NCBI RefSeq assembly: GCF_017356245.1
Contig: NZ_JAFMZZ010000001.1
Location: 698,262-762,261, forward strand
DNA: 64,000 bases
From: Bordetella petrii
GTDB taxonomy: Bacteria; Pseudomonadota; Gammaproteobacteria; Burkholderiales; Burkholderiaceae_B
Reading direction: 5' to 3'
This document shows, one piece after another, positions 18,460 to 27,006 of this stretch. The translations under genes and the position numbers were made by a program. Every line of letters begins with the position of its first letter. Within the stretch, counting starts at the first letter, position 1. The notes under the pieces were generated by a model that saw nothing but the letters and a program-made list of their open reading frames with translations, was not told the DNA's origin and did no database searches.

Positions 18460-19422
18460 ATGCGCATGACCCCGCTACGACTGCTTGCCGCCCTGTGCAC
18501 CGCCCTGCCGCTGGCGGCAGCCGCGCAAGACTTTCCCAGCAAGCCCATCACGTTCATCGTGCCGTTCGCCGCCGGCAGCGCCACCGACCAGTTGGGCCGG
18601 GCCATCGGCCAGGGTGTGGCCGAGCTGACCGGCCAGTCGGTGGTCATCGAGAACAAGCCGGGCGCCAGCGCCATGATCGGCGCGCAAACCGCGGCCCGCG
18701 CAGCGGCCGACGGCTACACAGTGCTGATCACCACCAACACCACGCAGGCCGCCAACGAGCACCTGTACAAGACCCTGCCCTACGACCCGGTGAAGGATTT
18801 CGCGCCGCTGACGCTGCTGGGCAAGGGCGGGCAGTTCATGGTGGTGAACCCGGCCTCGCCGGCCAAGAGCGTGACCGAGTTCCTGGCCCTGGCCAAGAAA
18901 TCGCCGGGCAAGCTCAGCTTCGGCAGCGGCAGCTCAAGCAGCCGCATCGCCGGCGAACTGCTGCAGCAGATGACCGGCATCAAGCTGCTGCATGTGCCGT
19001 ACAAGAGCAATCCGCTGGCGATCACCGACCTGCTGGGCGGGCAGATCGACATGATGGTCACCGACAGCGCCACGGGCCTGCCGCAAGTGGAAGCCGGCAA
19101 GCTGCGCGCACTGGGCTTTACCGGCAACGAACGCTCGCCGCTGGCGCCGGATCTGCCCACCATTGCCGAGGCCGGCGTGCCCGGGTATGAAATGGGTTAC
19201 TGGTTCGGCGCCTACGTGCCCGCCGGCACGCCCGAGGCGGTTGTGAACAAGCTGAATGACTTGCTGGTCAAGGCCACCCAGGGCAAGGCGGCCCAGCATT
19301 TCTACAAGTCCACCGGCACGACCCCGGCGACGTCCACCCCCAAGGAACTGGCGGCGTTCCAGCGCAGCGAGTCGCAGAAATGGGGCGACATCATCAAGAA
19401 GGCCGGCATCAAGGCGGAATAA
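18460..19422 (+). CDS. Bug/TctC-family periplasmic solute-binding protein
   Basis: A 320-residue periplasmic receptor of the Bug (Bordetella uptake gene) family. It has a signal peptide MRMTPLRLLAALCTALPLAAAA, then the family start QDFPSKPITFIVPFAAGSATD. Internal landmarks are GYT (about 77), LPYDPVKDFAPL and VPYKSNPLAITDLLGGQID. Such proteins bind small carboxylates or amides for tripartite transporters, though most Bug genes, like this one, have no TctAB genes next to them. A CAGGAGA ribosome site precedes the ATG. It sits 46 bp after the AtuA-like pair and is probably in the same operon. Confidence 0.92.
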   Translation: MRMTPLRLLAALCTALPLAAAAQDFPSKPITFIVPFAAGSATDQLGRAIGQGVAELTGQSVVIENKPGASAMIGAQTAARAAADGYTVLITTNTTQAANEHLYKTLPYDPVKDFAPLTLLGKGGQFMVVNPASPAKSVTEFLALAKKSPGKLSFGSGSSSSRIAGELLQQMTGIKLLHVPYKSNPLAITDLLGGQIDMMVTDSATGLPQVEAGKLRALGFTGNERSPLAPDLPTIAEAGVPGYEMGYWFGAYVPAGTPEAVVNKLNDLLVKATQGKAAQHFYKSTGTTPATSTPKELAAFQRSESQKWGDIIKKAGIKAE

Positions 19423-19475
19423 GGGGGCTCGGAGTTCGCTGCAGCTGTGTCTGACATTCTTCGAAGTCACACTTG

Positions 19476-19500
19476 TGTTAGTCCCAAATTGGGACTAACA
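19476..19500. promoter_or_regulatory. Palindromic operator of the higBA-type toxin-antitoxin operon
   Basis: A 25-nt near-perfect palindrome: half-sites TGTTAGTCCCAA and TTGGGACTAACA around a central base. It ends 7 nt before the toxin ATG, where a ribosome site would normally lie. Autoregulatory operators of HigA-type antitoxins look like this. Binding is inferred, not shown. Confidence 0.75.
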
Positions 19501-19507
19501 TCCCTTC

Positions 19508-19810
19508 ATGCGAGTCATAGCCGTCAGCACCCTGCGCCTGTTCTGGGACGAACACCCGGACGCCGAGCAATCGATAAAGGCCTGGGTGGATGAGGCCAAT
19601 AAGGCGCAATGGACACAGCCGGCGGATATCAAAGCACACTATCGTAGTGCCAGCATCCTCAAAAACCGGCGTGTGGTGTTCAATATCAAGGGCAACAATT
19701 ACCGCTTGGTCACAGCGGTTTCCTTCAAACTCGGTATCGTCTACGTGAAGTTCATCGGCACTCACGCGGATTACGACAGAATCAATGCCGAGACAGTGGA
19801 ACTGGAGTGA
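19508..19810 (+). CDS. higB: HigB-type mRNA interferase toxin
   Basis: A 100-residue protein of the HigB_toxin group in the RelE superfamily: MRVIAVSTLRLFW at the start, KAHYRSASIL in the middle, and the basic core VVFNIKGNNYRLVTAV. The family cleaves mRNA, usually in a ribosome-dependent way. It overlaps the antitoxin gene by 4 bp with toxin first, the hig order. No clear Shine-Dalgarno is present because the palindromic operator occupies that position. Confidence 0.88.
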   Translation: MRVIAVSTLRLFWDEHPDAEQSIKAWVDEANKAQWTQPADIKAHYRSASILKNRRVVFNIKGNNYRLVTAVSFKLGIVYVKFIGTHADYDRINAETVELE

Positions 19811-20184
19811 ACATGGAAATCCGCCCCGTACATACCGAGGCCGATTACAAGTCGGCACTCAAAGAAATTTCCCGGCTGATGGAATCCGACCCTGACCTGG
19901 GCACCCCCGAAGGCGATCGCCTGGATGTCCTGACGACACTGGTCCAGGCATATGAAGCAAGGCGCTATCCTATCGACCTGCCCGATCCGGTTGAAGCCAT
20001 CAAGTTCCGTATGGAGCAAAGCGGCCTGACGGCCAAAGATCTGGAACCAATGATCGGCAAGCGCAATCGCGTCTATGAAGTCTTGAATCGTAAACGCACT
20101 TTGACTTTGCCCATGATCTGGCGGTTGCATAAAGAGCTGGGAATACCGGCTGAAAGCCTGATCCGGCCCCCGGCGCACCCATAA
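19807..20184 (+). CDS. higA: HigA-type antitoxin with C-terminal HTH
   Basis: About 123-125 residues. It starts at the GTG at 19807, which overlaps the toxin stop, or at the ATG at 19813. The N-terminal half (LGTPEGDRLDVLTTLVQAYEA) is the part expected to grip the toxin. The C-terminal half is a Xre-like helix-turn-helix (SGLTAKDLEPMIGKRNRVYEVLNRK, about 72-96). It should repress its own promoter through the palindrome upstream of higB. A strong terminator follows directly. Confidence 0.87.
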   Translation: MNMEIRPVHTEADYKSALKEISRLMESDPDLGTPEGDRLDVLTTLVQAYEARRYPIDLPDPVEAIKFRMEQSGLTAKDLEPMIGKRNRVYEVLNRKRTLTLPMIWRLHKELGIPAESLIRPPAHP

Positions 20185-20224
20185 GAAAAAAGCCCTGTCC
20201 GATACCGATCGGCCAGGGCTTTTG
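20185..20224. terminator. Rho-independent terminator between higA and fpr
   Basis: The hairpin stem AGCCCTG (20191-20197) pairs with CAGGGCT (20214-20220). It has an A run on the left and a T run on the right, so it can serve the convergent higBA and fpr transcripts. Confidence 0.85.
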
Positions 20225-20240
20225 CAGGGAATGAACCGGC

Positions 20241-21017
20241 TTATTTTTCGACGAACGCGCGTTCGACCACGTAGTCGCCCGGTTCGCCCACGCCCGGCGA
20301 CACCTGGAAACCGCGCGAGTCGAGCATGGCGCTGATGTCGGCCAGCATGTGCGGGCTGCCGCAGAGCATGGCGCGGTCGGTTTCGGGGTTGATTTGCGGC
20401 AGGCCGATGTCCTGGCACAGCTTGCCGCTTTCGATCAGTTGCGTGATGCGGCCCTGGTTGCGGAACGGCTCGCGCGTGACGGTGGGGTAATAGATGAGCT
20501 TGTCGCGCACCACGTCGCCGAAGAACTCGTTGTTGGGCAGTTCTTTTTCGATGAAGTCGGCATAGGCCAGTTCGCTGACCCAGCGCACGCCGTGCACCAG
20601 CACGATTTTTTCGAAGCGCTCGTAGACGTCGGGGTCTTTGATGATGCTCATGAAGGGCGCCAAGCCGGTGCCGGTGCCGAACAGGAACAGGTGCTTGCCG
20701 GGCTTGAGGTCGTCGGCCACCAGGGTGCCCACGGGCTTGCGGCTGACCAGGATGGTGTCGCCTTCTTTCAGGTGCTGCAGGCGCGAGGTCAGCGGCCCGT
20801 TTTGCACCTTGATGCTGAGGAATTCGAGGTTTTCTTCGTAATTGGCGCTGGCGATGCTGTAGGCCCGCATCAGCGGCTTGCCTTCGACTTCGAGGCCGAT
20901 CATGACGAAGTGGCCGTTATGGAACCGCAGGGCCGCGTCGCGCGTGGTGGTGAAGGAAAAAAGCGTATCGTTCCAGTGGCGCACGCTGAGTACGCGCTCG
21001 GTATTGAAAGCTGCCAT
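20241..21017 (-). CDS. fpr: Ferredoxin/flavodoxin-NADP+ reductase
   Basis: A 258-residue FAD-dependent reductase that exchanges electrons between NADPH and ferredoxin or flavodoxin. The FAD motif is RAYSIAS, the NADP-binding region is FGTGTGLAPFMSII, and the C-terminal segment is LCGSPHML...GDYVVERAFVEK, the short Fpr type. The start at 21017 (MAAFNTERVLSV) fits the family; a longer reading adds 19 unlikely residues. It diverges from the ferric iron transporter operon, suggesting a shared iron or redox context. Confidence 0.94.
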   Translation of the reverse strand: MAAFNTERVLSVRHWNDTLFSFTTTRDAALRFHNGHFVMIGLEVEGKPLMRAYSIASANYEENLEFLSIKVQNGPLTSRLQHLKEGDTILVSRKPVGTLVADDLKPGKHLFLFGTGTGLAPFMSIIKDPDVYERFEKIVLVHGVRWVSELAYADFIEKELPNNEFFGDVVRDKLIYYPTVTREPFRNQGRITQLIESGKLCQDIGLPQINPETDRAMLCGSPHMLADISAMLDSRGFQVSPGVGEPGDYVVERAFVEK

Positions 21018-21203
21018 GTCGTTGAAAAAAGTACAACGCACCAGGTGCGCCGGATGGAATGCCACGCCGTGCAAAAGACGGGCGCGGGGCTCAGGGTTAT
21101 CCCTATTTTACCGTGACTTCTTGATAACTCGTCTCATTAATCCGTAATGCCCTTATAACTCTTTGATAGAAATCACAGGGCTTATCCGCAATCTGACATC
21201 AAG

Positions 21204-21260
21204 TTGAACGCCCGGCGGCTTCCTGGTATTGTCGCACCTACTTGATAATCATTTTCGTTA
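21204..21260 (+). promoter_or_regulatory. Candidate promoter with Fur box for the ferric iron ABC operon
   Basis: A -35-like TTGAAC (21204-21209) and a -10-like TATTGT (21227-21232) are 17 bp apart. Just downstream lies TTGATAATCATTTTCGTTA (21242-21260). Its left half matches the Fur-box half-site TGATAAT exactly and its right half matches partly. The position around the expected transcription start suits repression by iron-loaded Fur. Confidence 0.6.
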
Positions 21261-21327
21261 ACGGACGCGTCCGCAGGCCTTCCGGCGCGGGGTTGTGTCC
21301 GTTATGCAACGCACCGGAGCCCTCCAA

Positions 21328-22368
21328 ATGTCGATCCGACGCCTTTCCCTGACCCCGCTGCTGGGCGCGCTGGCGCTGGCTGGCAGCGCCCTGGCCAGCC
21401 CGGCCCTGGCCGCTGACGAAGTCAGCCTGTACACCACCCGTGAACCCAAGCTGATCCAGCCCATGCTGGATGCCTTTACCAAGGAAAGCGGCATCAAGGT
21501 CAACACGGTGTTCATCAAGGATGGCCTGCTCGAGCGGGTCAAGGCCGAAGGCGCCCAATCGCCGGCCGACGTGCTGATGACCGTGGACATCGGCAACCTG
21601 ATCGACCTGGTGGACGGCGGCATTACCCAGCCGATCAAGTCGGACACCCTGAACTCGGTGATTCCCGCCAACCTGCGCGGCGCCGATGGCAAGTGGTATA
21701 CCCTGTCGCTGCGCGACCGCGTGCTGTACGTGGCCAACGACCTGAAGCTGGACAGCTTCCATTACGAAGACCTGGCCGACCCTCAGTGGAAGAACAAGGT
21801 CTGCATCCGTTCGGGCCAGCACCCCTACAACACCGGGCTGGTGGCGGCCATGATCGCGCATGACGGCGCGCAGGCCACCGAGCAATGGCTGCGCGGCGTC
21901 AAGGCCAACCTGGCCCGCAAGGCGGCCGGCGGCGACCGCGACGTGGCGCGCGACATCCTGGGCGGCATCTGCGATATCGGCATTGCCAACGCCTACTACG
22001 TGGGCCACATGAAGAACGCCGAACCCGGCACCGACGCCCGCAAATGGGGCGACGCCATCAAGGTGGTGCGCCCCACGTTCAAGAACGGAGGCACCGGCAC
22101 GCACGTGAACATCAGCGGCGCCGCCGTGGCCGCGCACGCGCCCAACAAAGACAACGCCATCAAGCTGCTCGAATTCCTGGTGTCCGAGCCGGCCCAGACG
22201 CTGTACGCCCGCGCCAACTACGAATACCCCATCCGCCCGGGCGTGAAGCTGGATCCGGTGGTGGCCAGCTTCGGCGAATTGAAGGTCGATTCGCTGCCGG
22301 TGGCCGAAATCGCCAAGTACCGCAAGCAGGCCAGCGAACTGGTCGACAAGGTGGGCTTCGACAATTGA
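21328..22368 (+). CDS. fbpA: Ferric iron ABC transporter periplasmic binding protein
   Basis: About 346 residues. The signal peptide ends ...SPALAADEV and is followed by VSLYTTREPKLIQPMLDAF, the standard opening of FbpA/FutA iron-binding proteins. A conserved GICDIGIANAYYVG segment carries adjacent-tyrosine-type iron ligands (YY). It captures Fe3+ in the periplasm for the permease encoded next. The start at 21328 is preferred because of a GGAG 8-10 nt upstream; starts at 21295 and 21304 are possible. A paired-hairpin repeat separates it from the permease gene. Confidence 0.93.
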   Translation: MSIRRLSLTPLLGALALAGSALASPALAADEVSLYTTREPKLIQPMLDAFTKESGIKVNTVFIKDGLLERVKAEGAQSPADVLMTVDIGNLIDLVDGGITQPIKSDTLNSVIPANLRGADGKWYTLSLRDRVLYVANDLKLDSFHYEDLADPQWKNKVCIRSGQHPYNTGLVAAMIAHDGAQATEQWLRGVKANLARKAAGGDRDVARDILGGICDIGIANAYYVGHMKNAEPGTDARKWGDAIKVVRPTFKNGGTGTHVNISGAAVAAHAPNKDNAIKLLEFLVSEPAQTLYARANYEYPIRPGVKLDPVVASFGELKVDSLPVAEIAKYRKQASELVDKVGFDN

Positions 22369-22399
22369 ACCCGGCGCCGCAAGGCGTCAATAAAGACCA

Positions 22400-22529
22400 G
22401 GTGTCTGACTCCCCGCGGGTGTCAGACACCTGCATTTTTCAAGACGGCATCGCAGAGTGCCAGACATTGTTTTCTTCGTAACGGTATCGCCACACTCCGG
22501 TGTCTGGCACCCTGCGAGAGCCAGACACC
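22400..22529. repeat. Expanded paired-hairpin element inside the fbpA-fbpB gap
   Basis: Arms of 31 nt at 22400-22430 (GGTGTCTGAC/GTCAGACACC) and 22499-22529 (GGTGTCTGGC/GCCAGACACC). The 68-nt spacer contains a relic half-arm (GTGCCAGACA) and a degenerate copy of the family spacer, so two elements may have merged. It is the only member wholly inside an operon of co-directional genes with a known joint function. Confidence 0.9.
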
Positions 22530-22567
22530 TGGCCGACGAGGACCAGGCACCTGGCCGCATTTGAAGC

Positions 22568-24238
22568 ATGCACACTGAAACTTTGTCCCGCCCTTGGCGG
22601 CTGCGCGGCCCTGAACGCGGCGCGGGCTGGCTGGCGGGCGCGGCGCTGATCGCGCTGGCCGTGCTGCTGCCGCTGGCCGCGCTGGCCTGGCAGGCCATGC
22701 ACGCCGACCTGTCGCACTGGTCGCACCTGGCCCGGTATGTGTTGCCGCAGGCCTTCGCCAACACGGCCATGCTGCTGGCCGGGGTGGGCGTGCTGGTGAC
22801 CCTGCTGGGCACCGGCGCGGCCTGGCTGGTTACCGCCTACGAGTTTCCCAGCCGCCGCATCCTGACCTGGGCCCTGCTGCTGCCGCTGGCGGTGCCCACC
22901 TACATCATCGCCTTCGCCTACCTGGACCTGCTGCACCCTATCGGCCCGATCCAGACCGCCATCCGCGCCCTGCTGGGCTATGACAGCCCGCGCCAGTTCC
23001 GCCTGCCCGACCTGCGCTCGATCTACGGCGCCATTTTCGTGCTGGGCTTCGTGCTGTACCCCTATGTGTACCTGAGCACCCGCGTCATGTTCATGACGCA
23101 GGCCGCCAGTCTGCTCGAAGCGGCGCGCACGCTGGGCGCCGGCCGCGTGGGTGTGTTCCTGCGCGTGGCCCTGCCGCTGGCGCGGCCGGCCATTGCCGTG
23201 GGCGCCAGCCTGGCCCTGCTGGAAACACTGAACGACATCGGGGCCTCGGAATTCCTGGGTGTCCAGACCCTGACCGTTTCCGTCTACACCACCTGGATCA
23301 CGCGGTCCGACCTGGCCAGCGCGGCGCAGATCGCCCTGACCATGCTGGCCATCGTGGTCGGGCTGATTCTTCTGGAGCGGCACGGCCGCAAGCGGCAGCG
23401 CTATGCCAACACGCAGCGCATGCGGCCGATGCAGCCGCGGCGCCTGCGCGGCGGCGCGGCATGGCTGGCGGTGGTGCTGGGCTGGATTCCGGTGGTGCTG
23501 GGGTTCGTGGCGCCGGCCTGGTACCTGATCGTCGAGACCTACAAGCGCCTGCACCTGGTGGGCGGCGTGTCAGACCAGCTGATCAATGGCCTGTCCAATA
23601 CTCTGATCGTGGCCTTCACGGCCACCCTGGTCACGCTGGGCTGCGGCCTGGTGGTGGCCTGGGCCGGGCGCACGCTGCGCGAAAGCGCGCGATTCAACCC
23701 GGGCCGCGCCTGCGCGCGCATCGCCAGCCTGGGCTATGCGGTGCCCGGCACCGTGCTGGCGATCGGCCTGCTGATGCCCTTTACCTGGATCGACCGCCAG
23801 CTGGGCGCGGTGTTCGGCAGCCAGGGCCTGCTGCTGATGGGGTCGATGGGCGCGCTGGTCTGCGCCTACACCATGCGCTTCCTGGCGGTGTCGGTGGGCG
23901 GCATCGAGGCCGGCCTGGCCCGTATCCCGCCATCGCTGGAACAGGCGTCGCGCCTGCTGGGCGAAAGCGCCGGCGGCACGCTGCGCCGCGTGCACCTGCC
24001 GCTGCTGCGGCCGGCGCTGGCCGCCGGCGCGCTGCTGGTGTTCGTCGACACCATGAAAGAACTGCCCGCCACGCTGCTGCTGCGGCCGCTGAACTTCGAA
24101 ACGCTGGCCACCTGGCTGTATGCCGAGGCCGCCCGCGGCACGTATGAAGAAGGCGCCGTGGCGGCGCTGGCCATCGTGCTGGCCGGCCTGCTGCCGGTGA
24201 TCCTGCTGGCGCGCACCAACCTGAAAATGGGACATTGA
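22568..24238 (+). CDS. fbpB: Ferric iron ABC transporter permease (fused double permease)
   Basis: A 556-residue inner-membrane protein made of two homologous permease halves, about twelve helices in total, as in FbpB/SfuB. Each half has an EAA loop that docks the ATPase: EAARTLGAGRVGVFLRVALP in the first and EQASRLLGESAGGTLRRVHLP in the second. It is separated from fbpA by 199 bp holding a hairpin element. The start at 22568 is the first ATG; a strong ribosome site is not obvious. The next gene begins 4 bp after its stop. Confidence 0.93.
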   Translation: MHTETLSRPWRLRGPERGAGWLAGAALIALAVLLPLAALAWQAMHADLSHWSHLARYVLPQAFANTAMLLAGVGVLVTLLGTGAAWLVTAYEFPSRRILTWALLLPLAVPTYIIAFAYLDLLHPIGPIQTAIRALLGYDSPRQFRLPDLRSIYGAIFVLGFVLYPYVYLSTRVMFMTQAASLLEAARTLGAGRVGVFLRVALPLARPAIAVGASLALLETLNDIGASEFLGVQTLTVSVYTTWITRSDLASAAQIALTMLAIVVGLILLERHGRKRQRYANTQRMRPMQPRRLRGGAAWLAVVLGWIPVVLGFVAPAWYLIVETYKRLHLVGGVSDQLINGLSNTLIVAFTATLVTLGCGLVVAWAGRTLRESARFNPGRACARIASLGYAVPGTVLAIGLLMPFTWIDRQLGAVFGSQGLLLMGSMGALVCAYTMRFLAVSVGGIEAGLARIPPSLEQASRLLGESAGGTLRRVHLPLLRPALAAGALLVFVDTMKELPATLLLRPLNFETLATWLYAEAARGTYEEGAVAALAIVLAGLLPVILLARTNLKMGH

Positions 24239-24242
24239 CATC

Positions 24243-25019
<777 letters not shown>

Positions 25020-25043
25020 CCGCAGGCTCCGCACCAAAGGCCG

Positions 25044-25131
25044 GGTGTCAGGCTCCGCAGGTGCCTGACACCGTACTGCCTGAGGCGGTCATGGCTCACT
25101 TCGGTGTCAGGCACCTGCGGAGCCTGACACC
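25044..25131. repeat. Paired-hairpin element between fbpC and the first pirin gene
   Basis: Two 29-nt arms (25044-25072 and 25103-25131) are exact reverse complements, with stem GGTGTCAGGC/GCCTGACACC and a 30-nt spacer. Both genes converge on it: it is 24 bp from the fbpC stop and 9 bp from the pirin stop, so it may act as a bidirectional transcript end. Confidence 0.93.
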
Positions 25132-25140
25132 TGGGCGCCA

Positions 25141-26025
25141 CTACGCGCGTGGCGCCGGCAGCGGGATGTATTCGGTTTCGTCGCCCGGCACGACCTGGCT
25201 GAAACGGTCGCGCTGCCAGTCCTGCTTGGCCTGTTCGATGCGGTCTTTGCTGCTGGACACGAAGTTCCACCAGACAAAGCGCGGCCCGTCCAGCGGTTCG
25301 CCGCCCAGTATCGCCAGGCGGGCTGCCTCGGCCGCGCGCACGGTCACCGGCTGGCCCGCGGCGAACACCAGCAGCTGCCCCGGCTGGTAGACCTGGCCGT
25401 CGATTTCCACGGCGCCGCTGCTCAGGTAGGCCGCCCGTTCTTCGTGTTCGGCCGGCACGACCAGCGTGGCGCCGGGCTGCAGCGTGATATCGCCGAAGAA
25501 CAGCGGCGACAGGGTCCGCACGGCCGACGTCTGGCCGAACAGCGAGCCGGCCACCACTTGCGCGCGCACTCCCTCGCCTTCGATCACCGGCTGCGCATCC
25601 AGCCCGTAGTGCACGAAGCCCGGATCGGTTTCTTCATGGCGGCTGGGCAGGCCCACCCACAACTGCAGTCCGGACAAGCGATGGCCCGCGCTGCGCTGCG
25701 CGTCGGGCGTGCGTTCGGAATGCACGATGCCGCGCCCGGCCGTCATCCAGTTGAGTTCGCCCGGGCGGATCTCCTGGGTATGGCCGGCGCTGTCGCGATG
25801 CATCATGGCGCCTTCGTACAGGTACGTGACGGTCGACAGGCCGATGTGCGGATGGGGGCGCACGTCAACGCCGGCGCCCGGCTCGAACATGGCCGGCCCC
25901 ATGTTGTCCAGGAAGACGAACGGGCCGACGGTGCGCCGCTGGGCGGACGGCAGGGCCCGGCGAACCTGCAGGCCGCCGCCCAGGTCGCTGGAGCGCGGGA
26001 CGATCAGAGTTTCAACAGCGGACAT
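25141..26025 (-). CDS. Pirin family protein (first of two)
   Basis: A 294-residue bicupin of the pirin family. Metal ligands are in the N-terminal cupin: the HPHIG pair and the GRGIVHSE His-X-Glu motif. It also has the pirin signatures VGPFVFLDNMGP and TYLYEGAMMHRDSAG. Bacterial pirins act as quercetin dioxygenases or protein-binding redox switches; the role here is unknown. The start at 26025 is set by GAGGAG upstream. It lies downstream of a second pirin gene on the same strand. Confidence 0.9.
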   Translation of the reverse strand: MSAVETLIVPRSSDLGGGLQVRRALPSAQRRTVGPFVFLDNMGPAMFEPGAGVDVRPHPHIGLSTVTYLYEGAMMHRDSAGHTQEIRPGELNWMTAGRGIVHSERTPDAQRSAGHRLSGLQLWVGLPSRHEETDPGFVHYGLDAQPVIEGEGVRAQVVAGSLFGQTSAVRTLSPLFFGDITLQPGATLVVPAEHEERAAYLSSGAVEIDGQVYQPGQLLVFAAGQPVTVRAAEAARLAILGGEPLDGPRFVWWNFVSSSKDRIEQAKQDWQRDRFSQVVPGDETEYIPLPAPRA

Positions 26026-26060
26026 GGGGTGTTCTCCTCGGTTGTATGGTGCATGGTCGG

Positions 26061-26132
26061 GGTGCCTGGCACCATAGTGTTGCGACAGCGTGGCATACCT
26101 CGGTGTCTGACACCCTGTGGGTGCCAGACACC
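26061..26132. repeat. Paired-hairpin element with one truncated arm
   Basis: The right arm (26102-26132) is complete, with stem GGTGTCTG... closing on ...CCAGACACC. The left arm is cut to GGTGCCTGGCACC (26061-26073). The spacer is 28 nt and recognisably the family spacer. It lies 29 bp from the stop of the second pirin gene. Confidence 0.85.
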
Positions 26133-26161
26133 TGTTCGCAGGCATGCCGGCAAGATACTGC

Positions 26162-26860
26162 TTAAGGCAGGTCGAAGACCAGCACGTCGGCCTGTTCGCC
26201 ATCGCTGATGCGCACGGCGGCCTCGTCGGTCAGCGCCACGGCGTCGCCGGCCGACAGCGCCTGGCCGTTCACCGTGGCCTTGCCGCGCGCCACATGCACC
26301 CAGGCGCGGCGGCCGGCGGCCAGCGGCAGTTCGGCCTGCTCGGCGCCGTCGAACAGCCCCACGTACAGCCGCGCGTCCTGGTGAATGCGCATCGAGCCGT
26401 CGGCCCCGTCGGGCGACACGACCTGGCGCAGGCGGCCGCGCTTGTCGGCTTCGGGCACGCGCTGCTCTTCGTATTCGGGCACGATGCCGGTCACGTCGGG
26501 CTCGATCCAGATCTGCAGCATATGGGTTTGCTGGTCGTCCAGCGGGTTGAACTCGGAATGCAGCACGCCGCGTCCGGCGCTCATGCGCTGCACGTCGCCC
26601 GGGCGGATGGTCGAGCCGCTGCCCATGCTGTCTTTGTGGGCCACGGCGCCGTCCAGCACATAGGTGATGATTTCCATGTCGCGATGGCCGTGCGTGCCGA
26701 AGCCGCGGCTGGGCGCGATGCGGTCGTCGTTGATCACGCGCAGCGGGCCGAAGCCCATGTGGTCGGGATCGTGATAATTGGCGAAGGAAAAGGTGTGGTA
26801 GCTGTCCAGCCAGCCATGGTTGGCGTGGCCACGTTCGTTGCTACGGCGCAGGGTCAGCAT
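26162..26860 (-). CDS. Pirin-like quercetinase, YhhW type (second of two)
   Basis: A 232-residue bicupin. Metal ligands His57, His59, His101 and Glu103 have the same numbering as E. coli YhhW, a quercetin 2,3-dioxygenase in vitro (THGHRDMEIITYVLDG; GRGVLHSE). It is transcribed away from a LysR regulator that probably controls it. Whether flavonoids are the physiological substrate is not known. Confidence 0.9.
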   Translation of the reverse strand: MLTLRRSNERGHANHGWLDSYHTFSFANYHDPDHMGFGPLRVINDDRIAPSRGFGTHGHRDMEIITYVLDGAVAHKDSMGSGSTIRPGDVQRMSAGRGVLHSEFNPLDDQQTHMLQIWIEPDVTGIVPEYEEQRVPEADKRGRLRQVVSPDGADGSMRIHQDARLYVGLFDGAEQAELPLAAGRRAWVHVARGKATVNGQALSAGDAVALTDEAAVRISDGEQADVLVFDLP

Positions 26861-26979
26861 GATGAGCTCCTTTCAATTTGGTGATTGGCAGTGGCGGCGC
26901 GCTGGGCGTTTGCACTGCCGATGAAAGGCATTGTGCGCCCGGCCCCTGGGGTTGAGGCTGAGCAGGTTTGATGACATCA

Positions 26980-26994
26980 TTCAATTTATTTGAA
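26980..26994. promoter_or_regulatory. Candidate LysR operator between the pirin and LysR genes
   Basis: TTCAA-N5-TTGAA is a 15-nt inverted repeat of LysR-box type in the divergent region, 12 bp before the regulator ATG. Evidence is pattern and position only. Confidence 0.45.
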
Positions 26995-27006
26995 CGATAT
27001 TTCGCC

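Noticed and set aside
19447..19473. A further member of the hairpin family (GTGTCTGAC...GTCACAC) before higB
   Set aside because: The resemblance is partial, the stem is weak and there is no second arm or spacer; at most a relic.
22400..22529. Insertion-sequence ends flanking a lost transposase
   Set aside because: The same short paired design recurs at seven places with a constant spacer and no coding remnant, so it is an element in itself.
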